Positions 1-7,957 of a stretch of DNA of 64,000 bases are shown here, piece by piece; the stretch's first letter is position 1; each line of letters starts with the position of its first letter. The stretch spans positions 243,135 through 307,134 of the forward strand of contig NZ_BMFG01000004.1 of the NCBI RefSeq assembly GCF_014638005.1. The letters run 5' to 3'. Made by a program: the position numbers and the translations under genes. This DNA is from Flavobacterium orientale. Lineage in GTDB: Bacteria; Bacteroidota; Bacteroidia; Flavobacteriales; Flavobacteriaceae. The notes under the pieces are model-generated. The model had not been told where the DNA came from and ran no database searches. It worked only from the letters and a program-made list of their open reading frames with translations.

Positions 1-132
1 TTTGAATTAAATCCGCTAGTAGGGTTTGAAATTGAAGATGTAGTGGACACCAATCTTTGGATTAAAGACAAAAACATACTAAAAACCAATATCGACTCCG
101 AAAATGAAGTTCACATCAAATTATTTTTTTAG
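1..132 (+). CDS. C-terminal fragment of an upstream gene, possibly DUF6452 family
   Basis: An open frame runs from the window edge to a TAG at 130-132 and encodes about 43 residues ending in HIKLFF. It overlaps the start of the next gene by 29 bases, which suggests translational coupling. In flavobacteria the DUF6048 gene is often preceded by a small DUF6452 gene, so that identity is inferred from context rather than from the visible residues. The 5' part lies outside the window. Confidence 0.5.
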   Translation, partial: FELNPLVGFEIEDVVDTNLWIKDKNILKTNIDSENEVHIKLFF

Positions 133-829
133 TATACTATTACTTTTTCTAACGGCAACAATTTTTGCACAAGAAACTAAAATTGATACCCTTCCTGTTA
201 AAAGTGATCGATACGGACTTCGAGTGGGAGTTGATGTTTATCGCTTAACAAGAGCTTTTTATGATGATAACTATAAAGGATTGGAATTGGTTGGTGATTT
301 CAGATTTTCAAAAAAAATATATTTGGCTGCCGAACTCGGAAATGAAAATTATACCAAACAAGATGATCGTTTAAATTTTACCACAAAAGGCAGCTATTTA
401 AAAGCCGGTGCCGATTATAACGTTTATGAAAATTGGTTAGACATGGAAAATTTGATTTATATCGGTTTTCGGGTAGGTGTTAGCACATTCAGTCAAACTT
501 TAAATTCATACACAGTTTACACACCAGATCCCTATTTTGGTGAATCGCCAACAATTCAATCAGGTGAGGAATTCAAGGGTTTAAATGCTCAATGGGGTGA
601 ATTTGTAATGGGAATTAAAGCAGAATTGTTTTCAAATTTATATGCCGGTTTTAGTATTCGATTTAATCGATTATTCAACAACACCAAACCAGCGGGATTT
701 GATAATTTATACATTCCGGGATTCAATAGAACCTATGATGGAAATTTTGGTGTAGGGTTTAACTACACAGTTTCTTATTTCATTCCTATTTATAAAGTAA
801 AAAAGGTAGCTGAAAAAGAATATAAATAA
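104..829 (+). CDS. DUF6048 family outer-membrane protein
   Basis: 241 residues. A signal peptide (about residues 1-22, hydrophobic core then FAQ) precedes a chain of alternating polar and aromatic segments such as YGLRVGVDVYRL and GFNYTVSYFIPIY, typical of a small outer-membrane beta-barrel. The closing aromatic segment fits a barrel end strand. It resembles the Bacteroidota DUF6048 family, whose function is unknown. The ATG at 104 lies inside the preceding partial gene, so the two are probably cotranscribed. It converges on the small minus-strand membrane gene that ends at 830. The family call is from memory of sequence style; the barrel prediction is visible in the sequence. Confidence 0.7.
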   Translation: MKFTSNYFFSILLLFLTATIFAQETKIDTLPVKSDRYGLRVGVDVYRLTRAFYDDNYKGLELVGDFRFSKKIYLAAELGNENYTKQDDRLNFTTKGSYLKAGADYNVYENWLDMENLIYIGFRVGVSTFSQTLNSYTVYTPDPYFGESPTIQSGEEFKGLNAQWGEFVMGIKAELFSNLYAGFSIRFNRLFNNTKPAGFDNLYIPGFNRTYDGNFGVGFNYTVSYFIPIYKVKKVAEKEYK

Positions 830-1063
830 TCATTTTAATTCTTTTACTCCTTTTATAAACAACCACTTCATATACAATTTCACTCCTTCATTTGTTTTAA
901 TGGCTTGAAATTTAGGTGCTAAAAGTAATGTTAGCATGAAAGCTCCGATAGAAACCCAAATAGTTTCCATTCCGGTTATATATCCAATTAAAATTCTAAA
1001 AGGAATAAAAAAAACTATGAAGGCCAATAATTGGTAAAAAAAAGCTTTTGTGTGTAAGTTCAT
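830..1063 (-). CDS. small two-helix membrane protein, unknown function
   Basis: 77 residues with two hydrophobic segments (about residues 9-28 and 34-50) and a basic C-terminal tail (MKWLFIKGVKELK). No family is recognised. It ends one base after the stop of the DUF6048 gene, so the two genes converge with no room for a separate terminator. Its ATG at 1063 is preceded by an A/T-rich region shared with the divergently transcribed thrC. The codon use is like that of its neighbours and the frame is clean, so it is probably a real gene. Confidence 0.6.
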   Translation of the reverse strand: MNLHTKAFFYQLLAFIVFFIPFRILIGYITGMETIWVSIGAFMLTLLLAPKFQAIKTNEGVKLYMKWLFIKGVKELK

Positions 1064-1194
1064 CAGGTAAAATTTAATTCAAAAATACAAATTTAATAGG
1101 ATTACTTAAAATCTATTTTGAAATTGCTTTTAAGATTAAAACTTTATTTTACATTTACGATTAAATATTTTTTTTGATTTTAAATGCCGTACAA

Positions 1195-2490
1195 ATGCTT
1201 TATAAAAGTTTAAATAGTCAATCCCCCAAAGTTACTTTTCAAGAAGCTGTAACCTTGGGATTAGCTCCTGACAAAGGATTGTATTTTCCTGAGGAAATTC
1301 CAACTTTACCTATTGATTTCATTAATTCAATTGAAAAATTTTCAGATGATGAAATTGCTTTTACAGTAATCAAACCTTATATCAATAACGAAATTCCTGA
1401 TGACGAATTAAAAAAAATAGTAACCGATACACTTTGCTTTGATTTCCCTTTAGTTGAAGTTGGAAAAAACTGCTATTCGCTTGAATTATTTCATGGCCCA
1501 ACCATGGCATTCAAAGATGTTGGTGCTCGTTTTATGGCTCGATGTTTAGCTTATTTTAATAAAATAGAAAGCAATTCAAAAAACACTATTTTGGTTGCAA
1601 CTTCCGGAGATACTGGCGGAGCTGTGGCAAGTGGTTTTCTTGATGTTTCAGGTGTTGATGTGGTTATTCTTTATCCTACGGGAAAAGTAAGTGAGGTTCA
1701 GGAAAAACAACTCACCACTTTAGGAAAAAATATTACAGCATTAGAGGTTGATGGCGTTTTTGACGATTGTCAAGATATGGTTAAAAAAGCATTTTTAGAT
1801 GAAGATTTTAAACATTTAAACTTAACCTCGGCTAACTCAATTAATATTGCACGATGGCTACCTCAAATGTTTTATTATTTTTTTGCCTACAAAGCTTTAA
1901 AAAATAAAAGTGAGAAATTATACTTTTCTGTCCCGAGTGGCAACTTCGGGAATATTTGTTCGGGTATGCTCGCCAAAAAAATGGGTTTACCTATTGCCGG
2001 ATTTATTGCCGCTACAAATAGCAACGACACCGTTCCGAGATATATGATTGACGCAAAGTACAATCCTAAACCTTCAATCGCAACAATATCTAATGCCATG
2101 GATGTTGGAAACCCAAGTAACTTTATTCGAATTATAGAAATTTACCACAATAATTTTTCTGAATTACAATCCGATTTACAAGCTATGAGTTTTTCAGATG
2201 CTGAAACAAAAGCAGCAATGAAATTCATCTATAAACATTACAAATATATAGCAGAACCACATGGTGCAGTGGGATATTTAGGTATTCAAAATAAATTAAA
2301 ACAAAATGATAATGCCATTGGCGTTTTTTTTGAAACGGCCCATCCAATTAAGTTTTTGGAAACGGTTGAACCAACATTAAATTGTACTTTAGAAATTCCT
2401 GATGCAATCAAAGAAATACTTGCCAAAGAAAAGAAAAGTATCAAAATTGAAAATTATGAACAATTGAAATCTTATTTAATGTCTAATTAA
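1195..2490 (+). CDS. thrC: threonine synthase
   Basis: Pyridoxal-phosphate enzyme converting O-phosphohomoserine to threonine, the last step of threonine synthesis. From ATG 1195 the product is 431 residues, close to the roughly 430 of the family. The family start region (APDKGLYFPE), the PLP-lysine segment HGPTMAFKDVGARF and the phosphate-binding ATSGDTGGAVA are all present. An in-frame TTG at 1174 would add seven residues that do not match the family, so the ATG is preferred. No thrA or thrB is adjacent within the window. The next gene starts 64 bases downstream with its own promoter-like box. Confidence 0.95.
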   Translation: MLYKSLNSQSPKVTFQEAVTLGLAPDKGLYFPEEIPTLPIDFINSIEKFSDDEIAFTVIKPYINNEIPDDELKKIVTDTLCFDFPLVEVGKNCYSLELFHGPTMAFKDVGARFMARCLAYFNKIESNSKNTILVATSGDTGGAVASGFLDVSGVDVVILYPTGKVSEVQEKQLTTLGKNITALEVDGVFDDCQDMVKKAFLDEDFKHLNLTSANSINIARWLPQMFYYFFAYKALKNKSEKLYFSVPSGNFGNICSGMLAKKMGLPIAGFIAATNSNDTVPRYMIDAKYNPKPSIATISNAMDVGNPSNFIRIIEIYHNNFSELQSDLQAMSFSDAETKAAMKFIYKHYKYIAEPHGAVGYLGIQNKLKQNDNAIGVFFETAHPIKFLETVEPTLNCTLEIPDAIKEILAKEKKSIKIENYEQLKSYLMSN

Positions 2491-2542
2491 CTTTAAGTTT
2501 TAATAAAATTTACTGAAAACAAACTTATGCAGGAAATTTTTT

Positions 2543-2550
2543 TATATTTG
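2543..2550 (+). promoter_or_regulatory. TAnnTTTG -7 box before the histidine kinase
   Basis: TATATTTG matches the Bacteroidota -7 consensus exactly. No clear TTG lies about 19 bases upstream. The box ends only four bases before the ATG at 2555, so a transcript from it would be leaderless or would start at the codon itself. The kinase start or the promoter use is therefore uncertain. Confidence 0.45.
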
Positions 2551-2554
2551 AGTA

Positions 2555-4264
2555 ATGAGAAGAAAGCCTAATATAATTACTTTTTTATTTATACTTATAT
2601 CCCTATTCTTGGCAGTTATATGGCATAAAGCTTTATTGTTTAACACTCCCGATGTAAATAAGGAATTCGTTATTTATCATTTTCTAAAAGACATACTTTT
2701 TATTTTTTTTACTGGTTTTTTGCTTCGTTTTGTCATAGTCAACAATGATGTTAAAAACGAAAAAATAATGAAGCAGCTTCAAAAAAACAATCAAGAGATA
2801 AGTGATTCTATTGAACGCTATAATATTGTAGCCAAAGCTACTAGTGATACAATTTGGGATTGGAAAATACAAGAAGATGAATTTGTATGGAATAAAGGTA
2901 TTCAAGGTGTTTACGGGTACAAAAGTGAAGAAGTTGGAACAACTTCAAATTGGTGGTTTGACCGAATTCACCCGGAAGACAGTTTGAAAATGTCTGTTAA
3001 ACTTTATTCTTTTTTAGAACAAAAAACAGAACGATGGCAAGATGAATACCGATTTAGATGTGCGGATGGAACTTATAGATATGTTTTTGACAGGGGATTT
3101 TTAGTAAAAGATGAAACAGGCAAAGCCATCAGAATGATTGGAGCCATTCAGGATATCACTAAACAAAAAGAAGAAGAACAACGCTTGAAGCTCCTTGAAA
3201 CAGTAATTACACAAACCAAAGATGCTGTTGTAATTACTGACACAGATATCACTGATAATGAATTGCCAAAAATCATTTTCGTGAACCCGGCATTTACCAA
3301 AATGACCGGCTATAAATCTAAAGAAGTTATTGGCAAGTCACCTTCGATGTTTATTGGACCAAAATCTGATGCGGCCGAATTGGATAAATTATTGAAATCT
3401 TTAAAATCTGTTTCTGAGTGTTTTATAGAAACAATTATTTACCGAAAAAACAATGAAGAATATTGGATTAACTTTTCAATGATTCCTATTTTTAACAAAG
3501 ATGGCGAACATACCCATTGGATTTCTATTCAAAGAGACATTACCGAAGAAAAAAATCAAGAAAAAGAAAAAGAACAATTAATTAGAGAATTAACTCAAAA
3601 CAATAAAGATTTAAAACAATTCTCTTATATTACATCACATAATTTCAGAGCACCACTTTCTAATTTAACCGGATTATTGAATTTATTGGAAGATATCCCA
3701 ATTGAGAACGAAGAATTAAAAGAAATTTTAAACGGATTTAATAAATCAACAAAACTTCTAAACGATACTATTGAAGATTTAGTAAAAGTAGTAATCATTA
3801 AAGACAATCCTTCAATTCAAAAAGAAGAAGTTAAAGTAAATGAAGTTTTTGAAAATGTGTTTTTTCAATTAAACAATCAAATCAATCTTCATAAACCTAA
3901 CCTTAAGATTGAAATCGATGAAAATGTAGTTTTACAAATTAACAAAGCTTATTTGGAAAGTATCATTCTCAATTTAGTGTCTAATGCAATTAAATATCGT
4001 TCAACAGAAAGGAAATTAAAAATTTCGATAAAAGTATTTGAAATTGACAGCAAAGTCCATTTAGAAATCGCTGATAACGGAATTGGAATTGATCTTGTCA
4101 AAAATGAAGATAAGATATTTGGACTTTACCAACGCTTTCACAATTATCCGGATAGCAAAGGACTTGGATTGTATTTAGTAAAATCTCAGGTAGAAGCCAT
4201 GGGTGGAACAATCACCGTGAGTAGTGCTGTTAATAAAGGAACCACATTTAATATAATTTTTTAA
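2555..4264 (+). CDS. membrane-anchored PAS sensor histidine kinase
   Basis: 569 residues. Two membrane helices (about 7-25 and 45-62) anchor a cytoplasmic part with two PAS domains (about 92-205, containing IWDWKIQED and RIHPED; and about 212-332, with NPAFTKMTGY and RDITEEK). These are followed by a dimerisation/phosphoacceptor segment with His362 in SHNFRAPL and a HATPase domain with an N box (NLVSNAIKY), G1 (DNGIGI) and G2 (GLGLYLVK). The H box with F-R-A-P is the variant common in Bacteroidota two-component kinases. A stand-alone receiver follows 11 bases later and is the obvious partner. The signal is not deducible. Confidence 0.92.
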   Translation: MRRKPNIITFLFILISLFLAVIWHKALLFNTPDVNKEFVIYHFLKDILFIFFTGFLLRFVIVNNDVKNEKIMKQLQKNNQEISDSIERYNIVAKATSDTIWDWKIQEDEFVWNKGIQGVYGYKSEEVGTTSNWWFDRIHPEDSLKMSVKLYSFLEQKTERWQDEYRFRCADGTYRYVFDRGFLVKDETGKAIRMIGAIQDITKQKEEEQRLKLLETVITQTKDAVVITDTDITDNELPKIIFVNPAFTKMTGYKSKEVIGKSPSMFIGPKSDAAELDKLLKSLKSVSECFIETIIYRKNNEEYWINFSMIPIFNKDGEHTHWISIQRDITEEKNQEKEKEQLIRELTQNNKDLKQFSYITSHNFRAPLSNLTGLLNLLEDIPIENEELKEILNGFNKSTKLLNDTIEDLVKVVIIKDNPSIQKEEVKVNEVFENVFFQLNNQINLHKPNLKIEIDENVVLQINKAYLESIILNLVSNAIKYRSTERKLKISIKVFEIDSKVHLEIADNGIGIDLVKNEDKIFGLYQRFHNYPDSKGLGLYLVKSQVEAMGGTITVSSAVNKGTTFNIIF

Positions 4265-4275
4265 AATCCAAAACC

Positions 4276-4683
4276 ATGCTAGAAACAGTTTTGTGTGTAG
4301 ATGATGATCCAATAACACTGATGCTATGCAAAAAGGTTATTGTGAAGGCTAATTTTGGCAAAGAAATAATTTTTGCTCAAAATGGTCAAGAAGCTTTAGA
4401 CTTATTTGAAAAATTAAAAGATGACAACCTAAAGGATGGTGCTCAAGTTCCGCAATTGGTTTTTTTAGACCTCAACATGCCGGTAATGAATGGCTGGGAT
4501 TTTATTGAAAAATTCTCTCTTGATACTAATTCTGCTTTTAAAAACACTAAGGTCATAATTCTATCATCAACAATAGACCCGGCCGATTTTAATCGGGCAA
4601 AACAATATAACGTTGTTTCTCATTTTCTTTCAAAACCAATTACAGTTGAAATGCTTGAAAAATTAAAAGAAATATATTCATAA
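4276..4683 (+). CDS. stand-alone response-regulator receiver protein
   Basis: 135 residues, a receiver domain only, with no DNA-binding output domain. The acidic pocket is Asp9/Asp10, the phosphoacceptor Asp65 sits in LVFLDLNMPVMNGW, the switch residue is Ser97, and Lys120 is in SKP. It lies directly behind the PAS kinase with an 11-base gap, so it is very likely its phosphorylation target. Output would be by protein-protein contact or by phosphotransfer to another partner. A separate Hpt-domain gene at 27.6 kb is a possible but unproven partner. A strong hairpin terminator follows immediately. Confidence 0.93.
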   Translation: MLETVLCVDDDPITLMLCKKVIVKANFGKEIIFAQNGQEALDLFEKLKDDNLKDGAQVPQLVFLDLNMPVMNGWDFIEKFSLDTNSAFKNTKVIILSSTIDPADFNRAKQYNVVSHFLSKPITVEMLEKLKEIYS

Positions 4684-4712
4684 AAAAAGCTTCGCAAATG
4701 CGAAGCTTTTTT
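4683..4712. terminator. bidirectional intrinsic terminator
   Basis: A 13-bp perfect stem (AAAAAAGCTTCGC with GCGAAGCTTTTTT) around a four-base loop, with A and T runs on both sides. It can end both the plus-strand kinase/receiver operon and the minus-strand rpsT transcript. Confidence 0.92.
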
Positions 4713-4735
4713 AGTAGTTGAATAACTTAAACTTA

Positions 4736-4987
4736 TTATAACTTAGCTACATGCTTAGTTAATTTTGATTTTAAGTTTGAAGCTTTATTATCATGAATGA
4801 TATTTTTCTTAGCTAATTTGTCAATCATAGAGATAACAGCTGTTAATTTTGCAGTTGCCTCAGATTTATCACTAGACATTCTCAAAGCTTTGATTGCGTT
4901 ACGAGTTGTTTTGTGTTGGTATCTGTTTAATACTCTTTTCTTTTCGTTGCTTCTTATTCTTTTTAAAGCTGACTTATGATTTGCCAT
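4736..4987 (-). CDS. rpsT: 30S ribosomal protein S20
   Basis: 83 residues, highly basic, starting MANHKSALKRIRSNEK, which is characteristic of S20, a primary binder of 16S rRNA. Length is normal for the family. It is the last gene of a minus-strand group proS, tRNA-Glu, tRNA-Glu, rpsT. No convincing TAnnTTTG box was found in the 150 bases before it, so cotranscription with the tRNAs is possible. An open frame on the opposite strand is a shadow. Confidence 0.97.
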   Translation of the reverse strand: MANHKSALKRIRSNEKKRVLNRYQHKTTRNAIKALRMSSDKSEATAKLTAVISMIDKLAKKNIIHDNKASNLKSKLTKHVAKL

Positions 4988-5078
4988 TTTTTTAATTTTA
5001 GATGTAATAATTTATAAATACTAGTTAAAAAAGAAAAACCTCCCACAACTGCTTGAACAATCACTTTGGTTTTAACTA

Positions 5079-5114
5079 ATAAAATAAAAATCGAGACACC
5101 AATTTTTATTTTAT
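5079..5114 (-). terminator. A/T-only hairpin after the tRNA genes
   Basis: A perfect 13-bp inverted repeat made only of A and T (ATAAAATAAAAAT and its complement) flanks a 10-base loop 24 bases beyond the 3' end of the second tRNA. It could be a weak terminator or a processing site. The stem is thermodynamically poor. Confidence 0.4.
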
Positions 5115-5137
5115 AAAACTAATTTACAACTAATTTG

Positions 5138-5209
5138 TAGTCCGTAGGGGAATCGAACCCCTGTTACCAGGATGAAAACCTGGCGTCCTAACCCCTAGAC
5201 GAACGGACC
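5138..5209 (-). tRNA. tRNA-Glu(UUC), copy 1
   Basis: 72 bases on the minus strand. Acceptor GGTCCGT pairs with ACGGACT (with one G-T pair), the anticodon stem CCAGG/CCTGG encloses TTTTCAT giving anticodon TTC, and the T arm holds GGTTCGATTCC. CCA is not encoded. It differs from the neighbouring copy in the acceptor, D-arm and variable/T-stem bases while keeping an identical anticodon arm. Confidence 0.95.
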
Positions 5210-5254
5210 ATTGATTCCTCTAGTTTAAGCTTTTCAATCTATTCTTTGAACTTG

Positions 5255-5326
5255 TAGCCCGTGGGGGAATCGAACCCCCCTTACCAGGATGAAAACCTGG
5301 CGTCCTAACCGATAGACGAACGGGCC
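5255..5326 (-). tRNA. tRNA-Glu(UUC), copy 2
   Basis: 72 bases on the minus strand. Acceptor GGCCCGT pairs with ACGGGCT, the anticodon loop TTTTCAT gives TTC, and the T arm contains GGTTCGATTCC. It lies 45 bases upstream of the other tRNA-Glu and 12 bases downstream of the inferred transcription start region, so it is the first gene of the tRNA transcript. Confidence 0.95.
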
Positions 5327-5344
5327 AATTGCTAATTGCGAGTG

Positions 5345-5374
5345 CAAAAATACAACTATTTTTTATACTCGCAA
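5345..5374 (-). promoter_or_regulatory. Bacteroidota-type promoter for the tRNA-Glu pair
   Basis: On the minus strand TTG (5374-5372), exactly 19 bases, then TATTTTTG (5352-5345), an exact fit to the TTG-N19-TAnnTTTG pattern. The first tRNA begins 19 bases further on. The promoter sits inside a perfect 9-bp inverted repeat (5335-5343 with 5367-5375). Confidence 0.8.
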
Positions 5375-5402
5375 TAGTTACAAAATATTTTTTTACTTTT
5401 TT

Positions 5403-6881
5403 TTAATATGCTTTAGCAAATAACACTCTTCCAACTGAAGGTTTTCCACTAAACATACAGCTTCCCGACTCTTCTTTTCTGTCCAAAGGAATACAACGAA
5501 TTGTTGCTTTTGTCTGTTCTTTAATTTTTTCTTCAGTTTCAGATGTACCGTCCCAATGAGCCGAAAAGAAGCCTCCTTTAGTATCTAATAGTGACTTAAA
5601 CTCTTCAAAACTATTTACTTCCGTGATGTGACTGTTTCTATATTCGAAAGCTCTATCGAACAAACTCTTTTGAATTGTATCCAATAAGTTTTCAATATAT
5701 TTTTCAATACCTTCACTTGAAACTACCTCTTTGGTCAGTGTATCTCTTCGTGCTACCTCAAAAGTTTCATTTTCTAAATCTTTAGGACCAACAGCAATAC
5801 GAATTGGCACTCCTTTTAATTCATATTCATTGAACTTAAATCCCGGTTTATGAGTTGTTCTGTTATCAAATTTTACAGAAATTTTTAATTTTCGTAGAGT
5901 TGAAACTAATTTTTCTACTTCAACAGAAATTGCTTCCAACTGTTCATCAGATTTGTAAATAGGCACTACAACCACTTGAATTGGAGCCAAATTTGGTGGT
6001 AATACTAATCCATTATCATCAGAATGAGTCATCACTAATGCTCCCATTAATCGTGTCGAAACACCCCATGATGTCCCCCAAACGTGTTCTTGCTTCCCTT
6101 CTGCATTTGCAAATTTTACATCAAATGCTTTTGCAAAATTCTGACCTAAAAAGTGCGAAGTTCCTGCTTGTAATGCTTTTCCGTCTTGCATTAAGGCTTC
6201 TATACAATACGTTTCAATTGCTCCTGCAAACCGTTCTGATTCTGTTTTAACTCCTTTAACAACAGGCATTGCCATAAAGTTTTCTGCAAATTCAGCATAA
6301 ACATTCATCATTTTTACTGATTCTTCAATGGCTTCTGCTGGAGTTGAATGTGCAGTATGACCTTCTTGCCACAAAAATTCTGCTGTTCTTAAAAATAATC
6401 GAGTTCGCATTTCCCATCTAACTACATTGGCCCATTGATTAATTAACAAGGGTAAATCTCTGTAGGATTGAATCCAATTTTTATACGTACTCCAAATAAT
6501 TGCTTCACTCGTTGGTCTTACAATCAACTCTTCCTCAAGTTTTGCATTGGGGTCAACCATTAATTTCCCTTTATTATCCGGATCATTTTTTAATCTGTAA
6601 TGGGTAACTATCGCACATTCTTTTGCGAATCCTTCTGCATTTTTTTCTTCAGCTTCAAACATGCTTTTTGGAACAAACAATGGAAAATAGGCATTAGAAT
6701 GTCCTGTTTCTTTAAACATCCTATCTAATTCTGCTTGCATTTTTTCCCATATTGCATAACCATATGGTTTGATAACCATACATCCTCTGACTCCTGAGTT
6801 CTCTGCTAAATCAGCTTTAACTACTAGTTCATTGTACCATTTTGAATAATCCTCGGCTCTTTGGGTAAGATTTTTGCTCAT
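5403..6881 (-). CDS. proS: prolyl-tRNA synthetase, short archaeal/eukaryotic-like type
   Basis: 492 residues from ATG 6881. The longer frame to 6935 adds 18 residues that do not fit. Class II synthetase charging tRNA-Pro. Motifs visible: [26 protein letters not shown] (motif 2 region), [13 protein letters not shown] and the C-terminal anticodon-binding and zinc-domain-like region. The length of about 490, with no editing insertion domain, marks the ProRS form shared with archaea and eukaryotes that many Bacteroidota use. The gene leads toward two tRNA-Glu genes and rpsT on the same strand. A TAGTTTTG box lies about 50 bases upstream of the start. Confidence 0.95.
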   Translation of the reverse strand: MSKNLTQRAEDYSKWYNELVVKADLAENSGVRGCMVIKPYGYAIWEKMQAELDRMFKETGHSNAYFPLFVPKSMFEAEEKNAEGFAKECAIVTHYRLKNDPDNKGKLMVDPNAKLEEELIVRPTSEAIIWSTYKNWIQSYRDLPLLINQWANVVRWEMRTRLFLRTAEFLWQEGHTAHSTPAEAIEESVKMMNVYAEFAENFMAMPVVKGVKTESERFAGAIETYCIEALMQDGKALQAGTSHFLGQNFAKAFDVKFANAEGKQEHVWGTSWGVSTRLMGALVMTHSDDNGLVLPPNLAPIQVVVVPIYKSDEQLEAISVEVEKLVSTLRKLKISVKFDNRTTHKPGFKFNEYELKGVPIRIAVGPKDLENETFEVARRDTLTKEVVSSEGIEKYIENLLDTIQKSLFDRAFEYRNSHITEVNSFEEFKSLLDTKGGFFSAHWDGTSETEEKIKEQTKATIRCIPLDRKEESGSCMFSGKPSVGRVLFAKAY

Positions 6882-6932
6882 TTTGTGTGATTTGGCATAA
6901 CTATTGTTGAATATTTTAACATAAATATTCAG

Positions 6933-6950
6933 CAAAACTAACTAATTTTG
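6933..6950. promoter_or_regulatory. two back-to-back -7 boxes, divergent promoters
   Basis: Minus strand TAGTTTTG (6940-6933) points to proS, with TTG 17 or 20 bases upstream. Plus strand TAATTTTG (6943-6950) points to the lipoprotein gene at 6979. The boxes are two bases apart, so the two promoters would compete for polymerase. Confidence 0.55.
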
Positions 6951-6978
6951 TTTTGAACAACAATAAAAATTTCTTGCT

Positions 6979-7938
6979 ATGAAAAGTATTATGTTACACT
7001 CCAGATTTCTTGTAGGGTTTTCTTCATTGGGAATCTTAAGTTTACTATTAGTTTCTTGTGGTTCTTATCAAAACAGTTCCTACTATGAAAATGATGGTAT
7101 TTATGGTTCTAACAGGACAGATAATCGAACTGTTAATCGAAATACTACCAACGGAAACGTCTATAGTGATTATTTCAAATCGAAACAATTGCAGTTACAA
7201 GATGAAGTATTTGTAGATGTAGATTCTTACACAACTGTTGGCGATTCAACAGTTACTGTAGAGGGTTATTCCAACAATGCTGCTTGGGGATCAAATCCTT
7301 CAACGGTAACTGTAAACTATTATGATACCGGATGGGGTATGAACTCTTGGTATGGTCCCGGTTGGGGATGGGGCTGGAATGCCGGATGGGGAATGGGTCT
7401 CGGATGGGGCTGGAACTCATGGTATGGCCCAGGATGGGGTTGGAATGCCGGATGGGGAATGGGTCTTGGATGGGGCTGGAATTCATGGTATGGTCCGGGA
7501 TGGGGCTGGAATTCATGGGGACACCCAGGTCATGGAGGCTATTATGGTAACAATTATGCGTATAATAGAAGTAGAAGAGGTTCAAGTGCCTATTACAATG
7601 GAAACAATAGAGGTGTTTCAGCAAACAGAAGTGGTAGTACCTACGGTAGAAGAACAGTTGGAACAAATATACGATCAACTACTGCCCCAAGGAGTTCTAA
7701 CTTCTCAAACCGAACAAATCAAAACAGAACCGACAGAGGTTCATATACTCCTTCTAGAAACAGAACAGATATGAACACTCCTAGAAACACAACTCAACCA
7801 AGAACAAATAATCAAAGTCAACCAAGATATAGCCCAAGTCCGGCAAGTTCAGGAGGTCGTGGCGGGTCATTTGGTGGTGGATCTGGTGGCGGCGGAGGTA
7901 GATCTGGCGGTGGCGGCGGAAGAGGTGGAAGAGGTTAA
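6979..7938 (+). CDS. lipoprotein with Trp/Gly-rich tandem repeats
   Basis: 319 residues. A lipoprotein signal ends at Cys27 in LLLVSC. The middle (about residues 115-185) holds near-exact 22-residue repeats rich in Trp and Gly (GWGWNSWYGPGW-like). After this come an Arg/Asn/Ser/Thr-rich stretch and a Gly-rich tail (GGGGGR) that would be disordered. Genes of this type next to proS are sometimes misnamed vitellogenin-like. Function is unknown; a cell-surface or periplasmic structural role is a guess. The OmpP1/FadL gene follows 19 bases later, so the two are probably cotranscribed. Long open frames in other frames here come from the repeat composition. Confidence 0.8.
   Translation: MKSIMLHSRFLVGFSSLGILSLLLVSCGSYQNSSYYENDGIYGSNRTDNRTVNRNTTNGNVYSDYFKSKQLQLQDEVFVDVDSYTTVGDSTVTVEGYSNNAAWGSNPSTVTVNYYDTGWGMNSWYGPGWGWGWNAGWGMGLGWGWNSWYGPGWGWNAGWGMGLGWGWNSWYGPGWGWNSWGHPGHGGYYGNNYAYNRSRRGSSAYYNGNNRGVSANRSGSTYGRRTVGTNIRSTTAPRSSNFSNRTNQNRTDRGSYTPSRNRTDMNTPRNTTQPRTNNQSQPRYSPSPASSGGRGGSFGGGSGGGGGRSGGGGGRGGRG
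7342..7509. repeat. 66-72 bp coding tandem repeat
   Basis: Unit 1 (7342-7413, 72 bp), unit 2 (7414-7479, 66 bp) and a partial unit 3 (7480-7509) are nearly identical and stay in frame, encoding Trp/Gly repeats. Unit 1 carries an extra two codons (Gly-Trp). Copy number could vary between strains by slippage. Confidence 0.9.
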
Positions 7939-7957
7939 TAACTTATAAAAAATATAA

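Noticed and set aside
5138..5326. Two tRNA-Glu genes suspected as an assembly duplication
   Set aside because: They differ at several positions in acceptor, D and T arms while both fold well, and the spacers differ.
7253..7774. Long open frames on the minus strand and in a second plus frame across the Trp/Gly repeats
   Set aside because: They follow from the repeat composition; they lack signals and the lipoprotein frame explains the region.
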